Source: Clostridium_AI sp964409685
GTDB lineage: Bacteria; Bacillota; Clostridia; Lachnospirales; Lachnospiraceae
NCBI GenBank assembly: GCA_964409685.1
Contig: CAYPEJ010000015.1
Location: 31,018-95,017, forward strand
Length of the DNA stretch: 64,000 bases
Direction of reading: 5' to 3'
Shown here in pieces: positions 8,570 to 17,026 of the stretch. Within the stretch, counting starts at the first letter, position 1. Each line of letters starts with the position of its first letter. Made by a program: the position numbers and the translations under genes. Under the pieces are notes generated by a model. That model was not told the origin of the DNA. It saw only the letters and a program-made list of their open reading frames with translations, and made no database searches.

Positions 8570-8983
8570 TTATAGCACCATAATCAACGTTCCAGCACCA
8601 ATTAAAATACATCCAATAAGCGACTTCACCGTAAATGACTCATGCAAAAATACAAACGCTAAAATCAGTGTAATCACCACACTTAACTTATCAATTGGAA
8701 CTACTTTGGATGCCTCTCCTACCTGCAATGCACGGTAATAGCATAACCAAGATGCCCCTGTTGCCAATCCTGACAAAATCAAAAACACCCAGCTTTTCCG
8801 ATTAATCTGCATAATTCCATTCTGCGCATTCGTTAGAAATACCATTCCCCAAGCCATAACCACTACAACTACCGTTCGAATTGCCGTTGCTAAATTCGAA
8901 TTCACACCATCAATACCGATCTTCGCCAATATCGAAGTAAGTGCTGCAAACACAGCTGACAGTACCGCAAATATAAACCACAT
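8570..8983 (-). CDS. EamA-like small transporter
   Basis: 137-residue protein with 4-5 membrane helices matching one EamA (DMT superfamily) repeat: FIFAVLSAVFAALTSILAKI at the start, then GLATGASWLCYYRALQVG and ends GCILIGAGTLIMVL. Full-length EamA exporters have two such repeats, so this single-repeat form presumably dimerises, as EmrE-size proteins do. Start at ATG 8983 behind AGGAGGG; an upstream Met adds 15 poorly supported residues. Confidence 0.8.
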   Translation of the reverse strand: MWFIFAVLSAVFAALTSILAKIGIDGVNSNLATAIRTVVVVVMAWGMVFLTNAQNGIMQINRKSWVFLILSGLATGASWLCYYRALQVGEASKVVPIDKLSVVITLILAFVFLHESFTVKSLIGCILIGAGTLIMVL

Positions 8984-9040
8984 AGAAATCCCTCCTAAGT
9001 TGCTTATCTCATCCTGAAACTTCTTCAAAGCTACTATACT

Positions 9041-9226
9041 CTACACATCAATTTCAAATACCAAATCCATGTCTTTTATCTTCCCATAATCACTAATATT
9101 TGTTGGAATAAAACCCACATAACGATATCCTTTTGACGCATACTCATCAATAATTTGACGATGTTCCTCTGACCTTGCCCCACAAAATTTATTAATGTGT
9201 ACTTGCTCATAAACATATTTCTTCAT
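9041..9226 (-). CDS. Small DUF4177-like protein
   Basis: 61 residues, AGAAAGGA before the ATG. The pattern (MKKYVYEQVHI, then IIDEYASKGYRYVGFIP, then MDLVFE) resembles DUF4177-type small proteins: a strand, a helix ending in G(W/Y)xxV, and a final hydrophobic strand. No function is known. It sits 14 bases downstream of the nucleotidyltransferase gene's end. Confidence 0.65.
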   Translation of the reverse strand: MKKYVYEQVHINKFCGARSEEHRQIIDEYASKGYRYVGFIPTNISDYGKIKDMDLVFEIDV

Positions 9227-9247
9227 TCTATCTTTTCCTTTCTAACT

Positions 9248-9904
9248 TTACGCTCTATTGATATACCTTTTTGACCACTCAAACAGTAGGTGAGACATCT
9301 TATCAAATTCAACATCTGCTCCACTTTTTAATTCTAAACTTATACGAACAACCTCTCTATTTTCTCCATCTACAACTTCTAACAACGCCTTTTGAGAACC
9401 TACATATTCCCCTGTTTGTTGATAATGAATCGCTTGCACAGTAAATGCTGCTGATTTATATAACGCTCTAACCATTTGCTCACTCTTCTCATGAAGCATG
9501 TTATGAACACATGCATGATAAATATTGCAAGCCCCCATCTTAATTGCTCGATCCACAACCTGCTCATCAAATAAATCAACCAGTTGATCCAATGTCCCTT
9601 TTATTGGTTTTGTATCAAAATAGAACTGAAACAAATCCGATGCATCCCAATTTTCCAATTCCTCTTTTCCTGCTATAAATCCACATACCAATTCTCGATT
9701 AGGAAGTTCCTCTAACATATCATGATAGTTCGAAATATCTTCTAATTGCAATTCATCAAAGATTACCACCACATCAATATCACTAGTTTCTGTGGCTTCC
9801 CCTCTTCCATAACTTCCTTGCAATCCTACAAATTCAATTTGTTTTCCAAATGTACTCTCCAATTTGCGTATAAATGTTTCTAACCAAACTTCTATTTCAA
9901 TCAT
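9248..9904 (-). CDS. Aminoglycoside-adenylyltransferase-like nucleotidyltransferase
   Basis: 218-residue protein of the polymerase-beta-like nucleotidyltransferase fold. GSYGRGEATETSDIDVVVIF (around residues 25-44) gives the GS motif and the paired metal-binding Asp. Helical C-terminal half as in ANT-type enzymes that adenylylate small substrates. Start ATG 9904 overlaps the stop of the acetyltransferase gene by eight bases (ATGATTGA), implying translational coupling. Whether the substrate is an antibiotic is unknown. Confidence 0.75.
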   Translation of the reverse strand: MIEIEVWLETFIRKLESTFGKQIEFVGLQGSYGRGEATETSDIDVVVIFDELQLEDISNYHDMLEELPNRELVCGFIAGKEELENWDASDLFQFYFDTKPIKGTLDQLVDLFDEQVVDRAIKMGACNIYHACVHNMLHEKSEQMVRALYKSAAFTVQAIHYQQTGEYVGSQKALLEVVDGENREVVRISLELKSGADVEFDKMSHLLFEWSKRYINRA

Positions 9905-10532
9905 AATCTCCCCACCTATCATCTAAACACTTTTGTAACTTTTCTACCAAGATACCAAGATGATATCCATCTACAAATGAGTGATGCACTTCTATGGAAA
10001 AAGGCATTACAATACGCGAGTCTCTCTCATAAAACTTTCCAAAATCAAACATAGGTACCGCAAAATCTTTCTTTCCTGAATTCGTATGAGAAATGTGTGT
10101 ATAGGAAATCCAAGGAATCGCAGAAAACTGATAAACTCCATTTCCCAAAGGTCCTGTAAAATAGCATTCTTGTTGTGCAATTACATCCTTAGCAATTCGA
10201 TTAAACTCCGAAACATCTTCACAGTTCTCAACAACTACATTTTTCATAAGATTCGTTTTTTTGTTTAAGTACGTAAATGAAAGTTTAATATCCTCATAGA
10301 TTACTGGTTCCCCATCTTCTATTCGCATCCGAAACTCCTCAATCTCATTTGCACACTTTGCTATAGTATGTATCATGGTCAAGGTAAATGACCAATTATT
10401 CGCTTTTACTTTCTTTAGAAAATTTGTTACATCCAGTTCTAAACTAATATCATACCTTGGATTCTCATATCCTTTAAAGATTTCAAAGTGTTGCTTTCGC
10501 TCCCAATGTTCTACATCTATCTTTTGAAACAT
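9897..10532 (-). CDS. Chloramphenicol acetyltransferase-like (CatA family) acyltransferase
   Basis: About 211 residues, close to the usual CAT length. The catalytic motif is VHHSFVDGYH near the C-terminus (HHxxxDG, catalytic His). Other CAT-like stretches are FTLTMIHTIAKCANEI, PWISYTHI and FGKFYERD. Start at ATG 10532 behind AGGGAGG; a longer in-frame start would overlap the upstream gene. Chromosomal CatA-like proteins in clostridia are not always resistance enzymes, so acetylation of chloramphenicol is inference. Lies between a P-loop kinase and a nucleotidyltransferase gene. Confidence 0.85.
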   Translation of the reverse strand: MFQKIDVEHWERKQHFEIFKGYENPRYDISLELDVTNFLKKVKANNWSFTLTMIHTIAKCANEIEEFRMRIEDGEPVIYEDIKLSFTYLNKKTNLMKNVVVENCEDVSEFNRIAKDVIAQQECYFTGPLGNGVYQFSAIPWISYTHISHTNSGKKDFAVPMFDFGKFYERDSRIVMPFSIEVHHSFVDGYHLGILVEKLQKCLDDRWGDYD

Positions 10533-10551
10533 AACGATACGCCTCCCTATT

Positions 10552-11217
10552 TTATAAAAGTCCGAAATGTTTCGCAACAATCTCTAATGTCTCATCAATT
10601 GTTCGATTCTCATCTCTATGTAAAACTTCAAATCCACTATTCAAATATTCATCAAAATGTTCTTGACTATTTACCCGTTCTAAGCAACTTCTGAAATTTT
10701 GAATTGCCTTTTCTGGCTCTTTCGCTTGCAACAATTGTTGATACAAAAATTGCTTCTCCGCATCTTCTCTTTCAAAAAATCGTTTTATCGATGTATCTCT
10801 CGGAGCAAGCATTATGAGCACATGCTTTTCATCCGATATTTCTTTCAACACACTTGGAGGAATACAAGTATCCACAAAAATCTTCTTTCCACTGGTAACT
10901 AGCCTCAATAGAATAATTAGTTCTAAACCTATACTTTCCTCATAGCACCCTTGCACCCAGTTATCGTATTCTTCTGGTGTCCTTGAGATAAACTCTTGCC
11001 AATCCTTCATATTTCTTAGGTAGGAAAGGCTCGGCTGATGCATCTCATCTATACAATCCATCAATTCATCATGATAATTCTCCCCACACCATATACCGTC
11101 AAATTTCTCCGATAACCTCTTTATCATTGTGGACTTCCCAGCATATGCTGTCCCATTAATAAAATAAACATTCTGTAATAAATGCTTTAAAATGTTACTC
11201 TCAATTCCAATCTTCAT
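10552..11217 (-). CDS. P-loop kinase-like ATPase
   Basis: 221-residue cytosolic protein. Walker A is GTAYAGKST at about residue 22, after a hydrophobic strand VYFINGT. A later strand IFVDTCIPP followed by VLIMLAPRD fits a kinase of the shikimate/adenylate-kinase type. Substrate unknown. Good ribosome site (GGGGGAGG). Ends 20 bases before the acetyltransferase start, so the genes are likely one operon. Confidence 0.7.
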   Translation of the reverse strand: MKIGIESNILKHLLQNVYFINGTAYAGKSTMIKRLSEKFDGIWCGENYHDELMDCIDEMHQPSLSYLRNMKDWQEFISRTPEEYDNWVQGCYEESIGLELIILLRLVTSGKKIFVDTCIPPSVLKEISDEKHVLIMLAPRDTSIKRFFEREDAEKQFLYQQLLQAKEPEKAIQNFRSCLERVNSQEHFDEYLNSGFEVLHRDENRTIDETLEIVAKHFGLL

Positions 11218-11252
11218 TGTATTTTCCTCCCCCTTTACATATTAAATTAGCT

Positions 11253-11861
11253 CTATTTAAACAAACTAGGATCAATTTTTCTATCCTTAAAATAATACTC
11301 ATAATCATGTTCATTCACTTCGCGCAACACCTTACAAGGATTTCCCACTGCCACTACATTACTTGGAAGGTCTTTATTTACAACGCTACCTGCTCCTACT
11401 ACTACATTATCCCCAATGGTAACCCCTGGTACAATAATTACTCCTGCACCAAGCCAGCAATTTCTTCCGATATGTACTGGCATATTGTATTGATACCCCT
11501 TTTCCCTTAATTCTGGCTGAATTGGATGTCCTGCGGATGCAATCGTAACATTCGGACCAATCATAGTATAATCACCAACATAAATGTGAGTATCATCAAC
11601 ACATGTTAAGTTAAAGTTCGCATAAACCCATTTTCCAAAATGACAATGTCTACCTCCCCAATTTGCATGAAAAGGTGGTTCAATGTAACAGCCTTCTCCA
11701 ATCTCTGCAAACATCTCCTTTAAAAGCTCTTCTCTCTTATCCATCTCGGTTGGTCTTGTTTCATTGAAATCGTAGAGTTTATCTAGACATTTTAACTGCA
11801 CTTCCATGATATCATCCGTATTTGGTAAATATAATTCCCCACTATGTAATTTCTTTTCCAT
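11253..11861 (-). CDS. Maltose/galactoside O-acetyltransferase (LacA/NodL type)
   Basis: 202-residue left-handed beta-helix acetyltransferase. The N-terminal cap (MEKKLHSGELYLPNTDD) and the hexapeptide-repeat region (IGPNVTIASAGHPIQPELRE, then IGRNCWLGAGVIIVPGVTIG) match sugar O-acetyltransferases; the His in SAGHPI is the catalytic His of the family. It would move acetyl from acetyl-CoA to a sugar hydroxyl in the cytosol. GGGGAG precedes the ATG. Confidence 0.88.
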   Translation of the reverse strand: MEKKLHSGELYLPNTDDIMEVQLKCLDKLYDFNETRPTEMDKREELLKEMFAEIGEGCYIEPPFHANWGGRHCHFGKWVYANFNLTCVDDTHIYVGDYTMIGPNVTIASAGHPIQPELREKGYQYNMPVHIGRNCWLGAGVIIVPGVTIGDNVVVGAGSVVNKDLPSNVVAVGNPCKVLREVNEHDYEYYFKDRKIDPSLFK

Positions 11862-11894
11862 CGTCGTTTTCTCCCCTCAAAAATTACTTTTCAC

Positions 11895-12275
11895 TTACTT
11901 AAGCAAATTCTTCTCCTTATTAAAAAATGCTTTCTCAAGCACTCTATATTCCTCTTCTGAACATACTTCTTTACATTTCTTCTCATACTCCTTCGATCGT
12001 TTCAACATATCTAAAACCTTCTTACATGGAAAATCACTACACTGATTGCATTTTTTTACATTATGTCCTTTGATACATTCCACTAACTGATACGTGCATT
12101 TCTTATGCGAGGAACAACCTTGACACGCTATTTCTTCATTGGAAATGACCTTGTCTCTCCATCCCACTCGATACCATAGCTCTGCCACCTTTTTTAACTC
12201 CTTATCTGTATGTGCGTTGTATCTTGGACACTCCGTACAATTATCACCACATAGTGTAATCTCTTCTTCCATCAT
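11895..12275 (-). CDS. Cys-rich DUF3795-like protein
   Basis: About 126 residues with 13 Cys, in pairs typical of metal binding: LCGDNCTECPRY at the N-terminus, CQGCSSHKKC in the middle, and CNQCSDFPC. The layout resembles DUF3795, a small family of unknown role. Start is ATG 12275 or 12272; GAGG lies 5 and 8 bases upstream respectively. First gene of the minus-strand row of small enzymes. Confidence 0.7.
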   Translation of the reverse strand: MMEEEITLCGDNCTECPRYNAHTDKELKKVAELWYRVGWRDKVISNEEIACQGCSSHKKCTYQLVECIKGHNVKKCNQCSDFPCKKVLDMLKRSKEYEKKCKEVCSEEEYRVLEKAFFNKEKNLLK

Positions 12276-12451
12276 AAACACCTCGAAATTATGCTCTTAA
12301 TAGCAATCTTTTTGTCTCTAATTTCACCAACTAACCTACTCATAACTAAACTCATTTTATGTTTCCTACTATTTTACATTACTTCCATTCTCAGATCTAG
12401 CCTTATTCTCCAATATTAATTAATCCTTAAGAAACTCTACAACATCCGCCA

Positions 12452-12480
12452 TTGCCATCTCCCCCACTTCCCCTTATAGT
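12452..12480 (+). promoter_or_regulatory. Likely promoter of the GH3 gene
   Basis: TTGCCA and TATAGT separated by 17 bases, about 32 bases before the GH3 start codon. Nothing else was recognised in the rest of the 12276-12512 gap. Confidence 0.5.
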
Positions 12481-12512
12481 AATCTTAAAATACAGAAAAA
12501 AGGAGAACAAAC

Positions 12513-15098
12513 ATGTCAAAAATACACGCAACAACTGACCCAACCATTAGCCAACGAGAACTTACCCATATGAACCGCGTACGTAAAATCGCAACCGAAG
12601 GCATGGTTCTTTTAGAAAATAACGGCGTACTTCCGCTGTCTCACATAAAAAATATCGCGATATATGGCAATGGTGCGCGCAAAACGGTAAAAGGAGGCAC
12701 AGGCTCTGGCGACGTCTACACTCGTACCGTCACCACTGTTGAACAAGGTCTTGAAAACGCCAATATCATAGTGACTACCAAACATCTACTAAACCAATAT
12801 GACCACATACATAAAGAAGCACTAACCCAATACAACACATGGGTCTTAGAACAAGCTTCTATACAGGATACTGCCGACTTCTTGATTATGTTTGACAATC
12901 CATTCCGAGAACCAGACTTTCCACTCATCCAATTAAAAGATGTAGAACAATCCGAAACCGACACCGCCATCTACGTACTCAGCCGTAACTCTGGAGAAGG
13001 CGCTGACCGCAAAAATATAGAATCCGATTACCAACTAACCGAACGTGAAAAACAAAATATCACCTTCCTTTCTGAACACTACAAACATTTCATCGTAGTC
13101 CTAAATGTAGGCGGTGTAATCAATACCACATTCCTTCGTGAACAATCCGGTATTGATGCCATCCTCCTTATGAGCCAAGCCGGACAACTAGGCGGGGATG
13201 CCCTTGTGGATATCCTACTTGGAAATGCATCTCCATGTGGAAAACTAACTACCACATGGGCAAAACATTACGAAGACTATCCTTCTAGCAAAACATTTAG
13301 CCATAACAATGGCAACTTGGATGACGAATACTACTATGAAGGCATTTATGTTGGTTACCGCTACTTCGATAGCTTTAACATAACTCCCGCATACTGCTTT
13401 GGCTACGGAAAGTCCTACACAACTTTCTCCATTGAGCCAACGGATATCCTCGTACATAACAACGAAATCCATGTTCACGTTTCCGTTACCAACACAGGTA
13501 ACCAATATGCTGGGAAAGAAATCGTCCAACTCTACATATCTGCACCAGATGGACTTATTGTAAAGCCATACCAACAACTTTGTGCATTTGCCAAGACCAA
13601 ACTTCTTGTTCCCCAAGAAAGTGAAAAACTTACTCTAAAATTTTCCTTAGACCACATGAGTAGCTACCGTGAACAAGACGCCTCATGGGTACTAGAACAA
13701 GGTATTTACTACATTCGTATTGGCAATAGTTCTCGTAACACCCACATCTATGCCAGCTTAGAAGTTACAAATGAAACTAAGTTAAAACAATTAAAAAATA
13801 TTTGCAAATGCAGTGAAACATTTAAAACATTTTCCTCAAAATCTATTACTTCCTACACTTACCCACAAGAGGAACAGGAAAAGAACGACGCTATCCACAT
13901 TTTATTAGATTTATCCCATATAGAAACCGATAACGTTGTTTATACTACTTCCCATCCTGCCTTTCCGCCTTGTTCAAAAAACACCATACTCACTATAGAT
14001 GACGTTCGAAATGGAAATGCCACTATTGAGGAACTTGTAAGCCAACTTTCTATCGAAGAAATGGCTGATGTCTGTGTTGGTACATCTCGATTCGGTGTAA
14101 AAGAACAATCTATCATCGGTGGAGCTTCCAACTTTGCCCCTGGTGCTGCTGGCGACACAAGCGCCTTGCTCTTTGATTCTCGAAATGTCCGAAATATGGT
14201 ACTTGCCGATGGTCCTGCTGGGGTTCGCCTGAATCGTCACTTCACAGCAACGAAAGATGGGAAAATTGTTGATTTTGATATAAAAGATAATAGCATATCT
14301 TCCGACCCTAACATCATAGATCATTACCAATACTGTACTGCCATTCCTATTGCAACCCATCTGGCTCAAACTTGGAACATGAGTCTACTACAAGATGCAG
14401 GAGATATCGTGGGAACAGAGATGGAAGAGTTCGGAATCACCCTTTGGCTTGCGCCAGGAATGAATATTCACCGTAATCCATTGTGTGGACGTAACTACGA
14501 ATATTATTCGGAAGACCCACTGTTAACTGGTCTTTGCGCTGGCTATGAAACCCTTGGTGTACAAAGTCACAATGGTATCGGAACCACCATCAAACATTTT
14601 ACTGGTAATAATCAAGAAGATAATCGTTACTATGTAAATGATTTTATAACAGAACAGGCACTTCGAGAGATTTATTTAAAGGGATTCGAACTTTGCATCA
14701 AGTTGTCACAACCAATGGCGGTTATGACTTCCTATAACTTAATCAACCAAGTTCATACTTCCGACAGTTTCGATTTATTAACGTCTGTACTTCGTGATGA
14801 ATGGAATTTTAAAGGTCTCGTTATGTCTGACTGGGGTGCAACTGGCAATCTTCTTCCTAAACCAGATAACACCAAGTATACTTTTTCCAAGACAGAAGCT
14901 TGTATTACTTCAGGAAATGACCTTCTTATGCCTGGTTCTGAAAAAGATTATAACGACATCATAGAAGGAGTTCGCTCTGGAAGCATATCCTTAGGAGATT
15001 TGCAATACTGTACCAGAAATATTTTAAATGTACTTACACAAACGAACTGTTATGATAATGCAAAAAGCTATTCTTCTAAGAATATAACATTCGATTAG
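12513..15098 (+). CDS. GH3 beta-glucosidase with swapped domain order
   Basis: 861-residue glycoside hydrolase family 3 protein, no signal peptide, so probably cytosolic. The usual order is reversed. The (alpha/beta) C-domain comes first (ATEGMVLLENNGVLPL at ~30, then LVDILLGNASPCGKLTTTW at ~230), followed by a fibronectin-III-like part (~310-420). The TIM-barrel domain is last (MVLADGPAGVRLNRHF, GTTIKHFTGNNQ, catalytic nucleophile Asp about residue 773 in VMSDWG). This circularly permuted arrangement is known from some ruminococcal and Butyrivibrio beta-glucosidases. It would cleave cello-oligosaccharides or other beta-glucosides brought in after extracellular digestion. AAAGGAG precedes the ATG. 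Confidence 0.9.
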   Translation: MSKIHATTDPTISQRELTHMNRVRKIATEGMVLLENNGVLPLSHIKNIAIYGNGARKTVKGGTGSGDVYTRTVTTVEQGLENANIIVTTKHLLNQYDHIHKEALTQYNTWVLEQASIQDTADFLIMFDNPFREPDFPLIQLKDVEQSETDTAIYVLSRNSGEGADRKNIESDYQLTEREKQNITFLSEHYKHFIVVLNVGGVINTTFLREQSGIDAILLMSQAGQLGGDALVDILLGNASPCGKLTTTWAKHYEDYPSSKTFSHNNGNLDDEYYYEGIYVGYRYFDSFNITPAYCFGYGKSYTTFSIEPTDILVHNNEIHVHVSVTNTGNQYAGKEIVQLYISAPDGLIVKPYQQLCAFAKTKLLVPQESEKLTLKFSLDHMSSYREQDASWVLEQGIYYIRIGNSSRNTHIYASLEVTNETKLKQLKNICKCSETFKTFSSKSITSYTYPQEEQEKNDAIHILLDLSHIETDNVVYTTSHPAFPPCSKNTILTIDDVRNGNATIEELVSQLSIEEMADVCVGTSRFGVKEQSIIGGASNFAPGAAGDTSALLFDSRNVRNMVLADGPAGVRLNRHFTATKDGKIVDFDIKDNSISSDPNIIDHYQYCTAIPIATHLAQTWNMSLLQDAGDIVGTEMEEFGITLWLAPGMNIHRNPLCGRNYEYYSEDPLLTGLCAGYETLGVQSHNGIGTTIKHFTGNNQEDNRYYVNDFITEQALREIYLKGFELCIKLSQPMAVMTSYNLINQVHTSDSFDLLTSVLRDEWNFKGLVMSDWGATGNLLPKPDNTKYTFSKTEACITSGNDLLMPGSEKDYNDIIEGVRSGSISLGDLQYCTRNILNVLTQTNCYDNAKSYSSKNITFD

Positions 15099-15152
15099 AC
15101 TTTAGAAGGTTTTCTTTATGAACTTAAATATTGTGTAACTATGAATCAAAAA

Positions 15153-15191
15153 AAGTCTTATCCTTTACATTCTTTGTAAAAGATAAGACTT
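15153..15191. terminator. Bidirectional terminator
   Basis: AAGTCTTATC and GATAAGACTT form a 10-base stem extended by TTTAC/GTAAA inside. It lies between the convergent GH3 and AgrD-like genes, with a T-rich tail on both strands (seven T on the minus side). Confidence 0.8.
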
Positions 15192-15293
15192 AACTTTCTT
15201 TCTGTATCAATATATTAATCGCTATGCATATGTCCATGTTATAATCAATTGTCCTTTTCTCATGTTTTATTATTCTGCTCTTAATTTTGTATA

Positions 15294-15431
15294 CTATTTC
15301 TTGAATTTTTTCATTGCAGCTTCTGGTACTTTATTTTGATGCATCATAAACCAACAACAACTATTCACGTTTTTCTTAACTGCACATTCTGTTGCTTTAG
15401 CGATTGCATATTCTAGTGATGCTTTTTTCAT
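15294..15431 (-). CDS. Second AgrD-like cyclic lactone autoinducer prepeptide
   Basis: 45-codon gene, AGGAGG eight bases before ATG. The peptide has the AgrD layout: helical N-terminus (MKKASLEYAIAKATEC), core CCWFMMHQNKVP with Cys24/Cys25, then a Lys-rich tail AAMKKFKK. It aligns with the peptide at 1395-1538: both have NVNS or EVNS before N/C-Cys, then HQxKxP and a K-F-K end. It lies 67 bases after the AgrC-like pseudokinase on the same strand, repeating the kinase-then-peptide order of the first locus. No AgrB is nearby, so processing would need one encoded elsewhere. Confidence 0.75.
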   Translation of the reverse strand: MKKASLEYAIAKATECAVKKNVNSCCWFMMHQNKVPEAAMKKFKK

Positions 15432-15498
15432 GTGAAACACCTCCTTTGATTGGTTCTATATTTGTATTGCTGTCCAGTCAACGAAGGATACCTACTTG

Positions 15499-16725
15499 CT
15501 ATTCTGCATAAACGCCTTGCTGTTCTGCTATCTCTTTAATATGAAAACAACAATACCAAATAACTGTATCATATTCTTTTGCCTCACATTTTGTCTTACA
15601 AAAGCATTCGCCATTATATCTTCTTACAATATAATCTGATTCTCCTTCAGAGTATTGTAATTCTATCTTCTGTGTACCTTTCACTGCACTATTCTGACAT
15701 TCAAGCTTAAAACCACCTTGGATATATGATAGCTCTAATTTCACATTACGATACATCGGTTCTAATGCACAAGTCATATTCATAGCACTTTTTACAATCC
15801 CCATGACCAATGCACAGATATCGCTACTCTTCATATAATATTTTTTTACCAAGATAGATGTCTGAAAGTTTACATCCTTCTCATTTGCCAACTGGTTTAA
15901 ATTTTCTAGTATTATATTTAAAGCAGGCTCCGATGGTGATAATACTGGTTTTCCTATAGAATCTTGTCCATCTTTATCATAATCAAATATCTTCCATGTA
16001 CTTAATGGATCCATATCATCTTCCATAGTCATTTGCTTTTGTATAAGTTTATTTTCACCTATATTCTTTCTTTTGACAATAAATAAAATATAAAATGTAA
16101 TAAAAAATAACATAAACTGTATAGTGATGCAGATCATAAGCATAAATTTATCATTCTGCAAGTCATTTCTCTTCAAAATTATGGAAACTGGAAGTTCAAA
16201 TAGTGCATTCATGAGAACCATGGGTATAATTTCCCAACTCTCAAGTAGCTTCGTAATATAGTTTCTTTTTCCACGGAAATAGAATAAATAACAACATCCC
16301 CCCAATATAAGTTTCGCACTTAAGGTACAAATATTCGTAAACACTGACATTGTTCCATACGCTTCGCTTGGCACATGTAACACCATTGTCGTAAATAATA
16401 CCACAAGCATCTCCGCTACCATTGTTAACGCAATAAATACTGCCACACTAATTAATCTAGATATTAGTGAACTCTTGTATAATATTAAAGTCATAACTAC
16501 TTGATAACTAATCAATACAAATCCTAAAAGTGTACTAACTGATGTATTCTTGTCATACAATGTGATAATTTGTTTTATCACTGTTATTAAATAATAAGCT
16601 AAAACAATGCCTCTGTAAAGATTCTTATTAGCATATTTCCGTCCCATGACATCCATAGATCTTGTCCAAAAATAAGGTTCCATTATGTAAATAACAAACA
16701 AGCTAACTACACTTATTAATTCCAT
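15499..16725 (-). CDS. AgrC-like membrane sensor with a degenerate kinase domain
   Basis: About 408 residues. Residues 1-220 contain six or so membrane helices as in AgrC-type sensors. The cytosolic part resembles a GHKL kinase only faintly. No His phospho-acceptor motif is present after the membrane domain. The segment matching the N-box reads SSDICALVMGIVKSAMNMTC, without the Asn that binds Mg-ATP (active relatives in this window read NSLDNAIEAC). No G-box is seen. The C-terminus is Cys-rich (GECFCKTKCEAK). It probably binds a peptide without phosphorylating a regulator. Start at ATG 16725 with AAGGGAG upstream; ATG 16758 is possible. Followed by an AgrD-like gene. Confidence 0.7.
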   Translation of the reverse strand: MELISVVSLFVIYIMEPYFWTRSMDVMGRKYANKNLYRGIVLAYYLITVIKQIITLYDKNTSVSTLLGFVLISYQVVMTLILYKSSLISRLISVAVFIALTMVAEMLVVLFTTMVLHVPSEAYGTMSVFTNICTLSAKLILGGCCYLFYFRGKRNYITKLLESWEIIPMVLMNALFELPVSIILKRNDLQNDKFMLMICITIQFMLFFITFYILFIVKRKNIGENKLIQKQMTMEDDMDPLSTWKIFDYDKDGQDSIGKPVLSPSEPALNIILENLNQLANEKDVNFQTSILVKKYYMKSSDICALVMGIVKSAMNMTCALEPMYRNVKLELSYIQGGFKLECQNSAVKGTQKIELQYSEGESDYIVRRYNGECFCKTKCEAKEYDTVIWYCCFHIKEIAEQQGVYAE

Positions 16726-16935
16726 CTTACTAACCACTCCCTTAAAATGGTATCCCATATTAACTACATATATATTATAGCATATACATTTTAGACAAAC
16801 AATATATTACATATAAATAATATTTGTGCATATTTTCAGTAATTTGATCACCATTTCTTTGGCGCAATTTTACAATAATTTTTATTCATTTATTTAACAA
16901 ACTATTTGCAATAAATGGATCATTTTAAACAAAAA

Positions 16936-16963
16936 TGAAAATATAGCGAAACGCAATTTCCTA
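16936..16963. repeat. Eroded copy of a dispersed palindromic repeat
   Basis: Contains AGCGAAACGCAATTTCCTAT, the centre and right arm of the palindrome at 21887-21919 and 58681-58709; the left arm has decayed. As at 58709, it is followed by GAATCAAAAAAGACGCC and a terminator. Confidence 0.5.
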
Positions 16964-16969
16964 TGAATC

Positions 16970-16998
16970 AAAAAAGACGCCATCTCTGACGCCTTTTT
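16970..16998 (-). terminator. Terminator after the pectate lyase gene
   Basis: On the minus strand GGCGTCA and TGGCGTC pair (two wobbles) around a GAGA loop, then TTTTTTGATTC. It lies 34 bases after the lyase stop. Confidence 0.65.
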
Positions 16999-17026
16999 CG
17001 TAAATAACTCTTATTGTCATAAAACT

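Noticed and set aside
13245..14369. Minus-strand ORFs inside the GH3 gene
   Set aside because: Shadows of a well-supported GH3 coding sequence; no domains and no ribosome sites.
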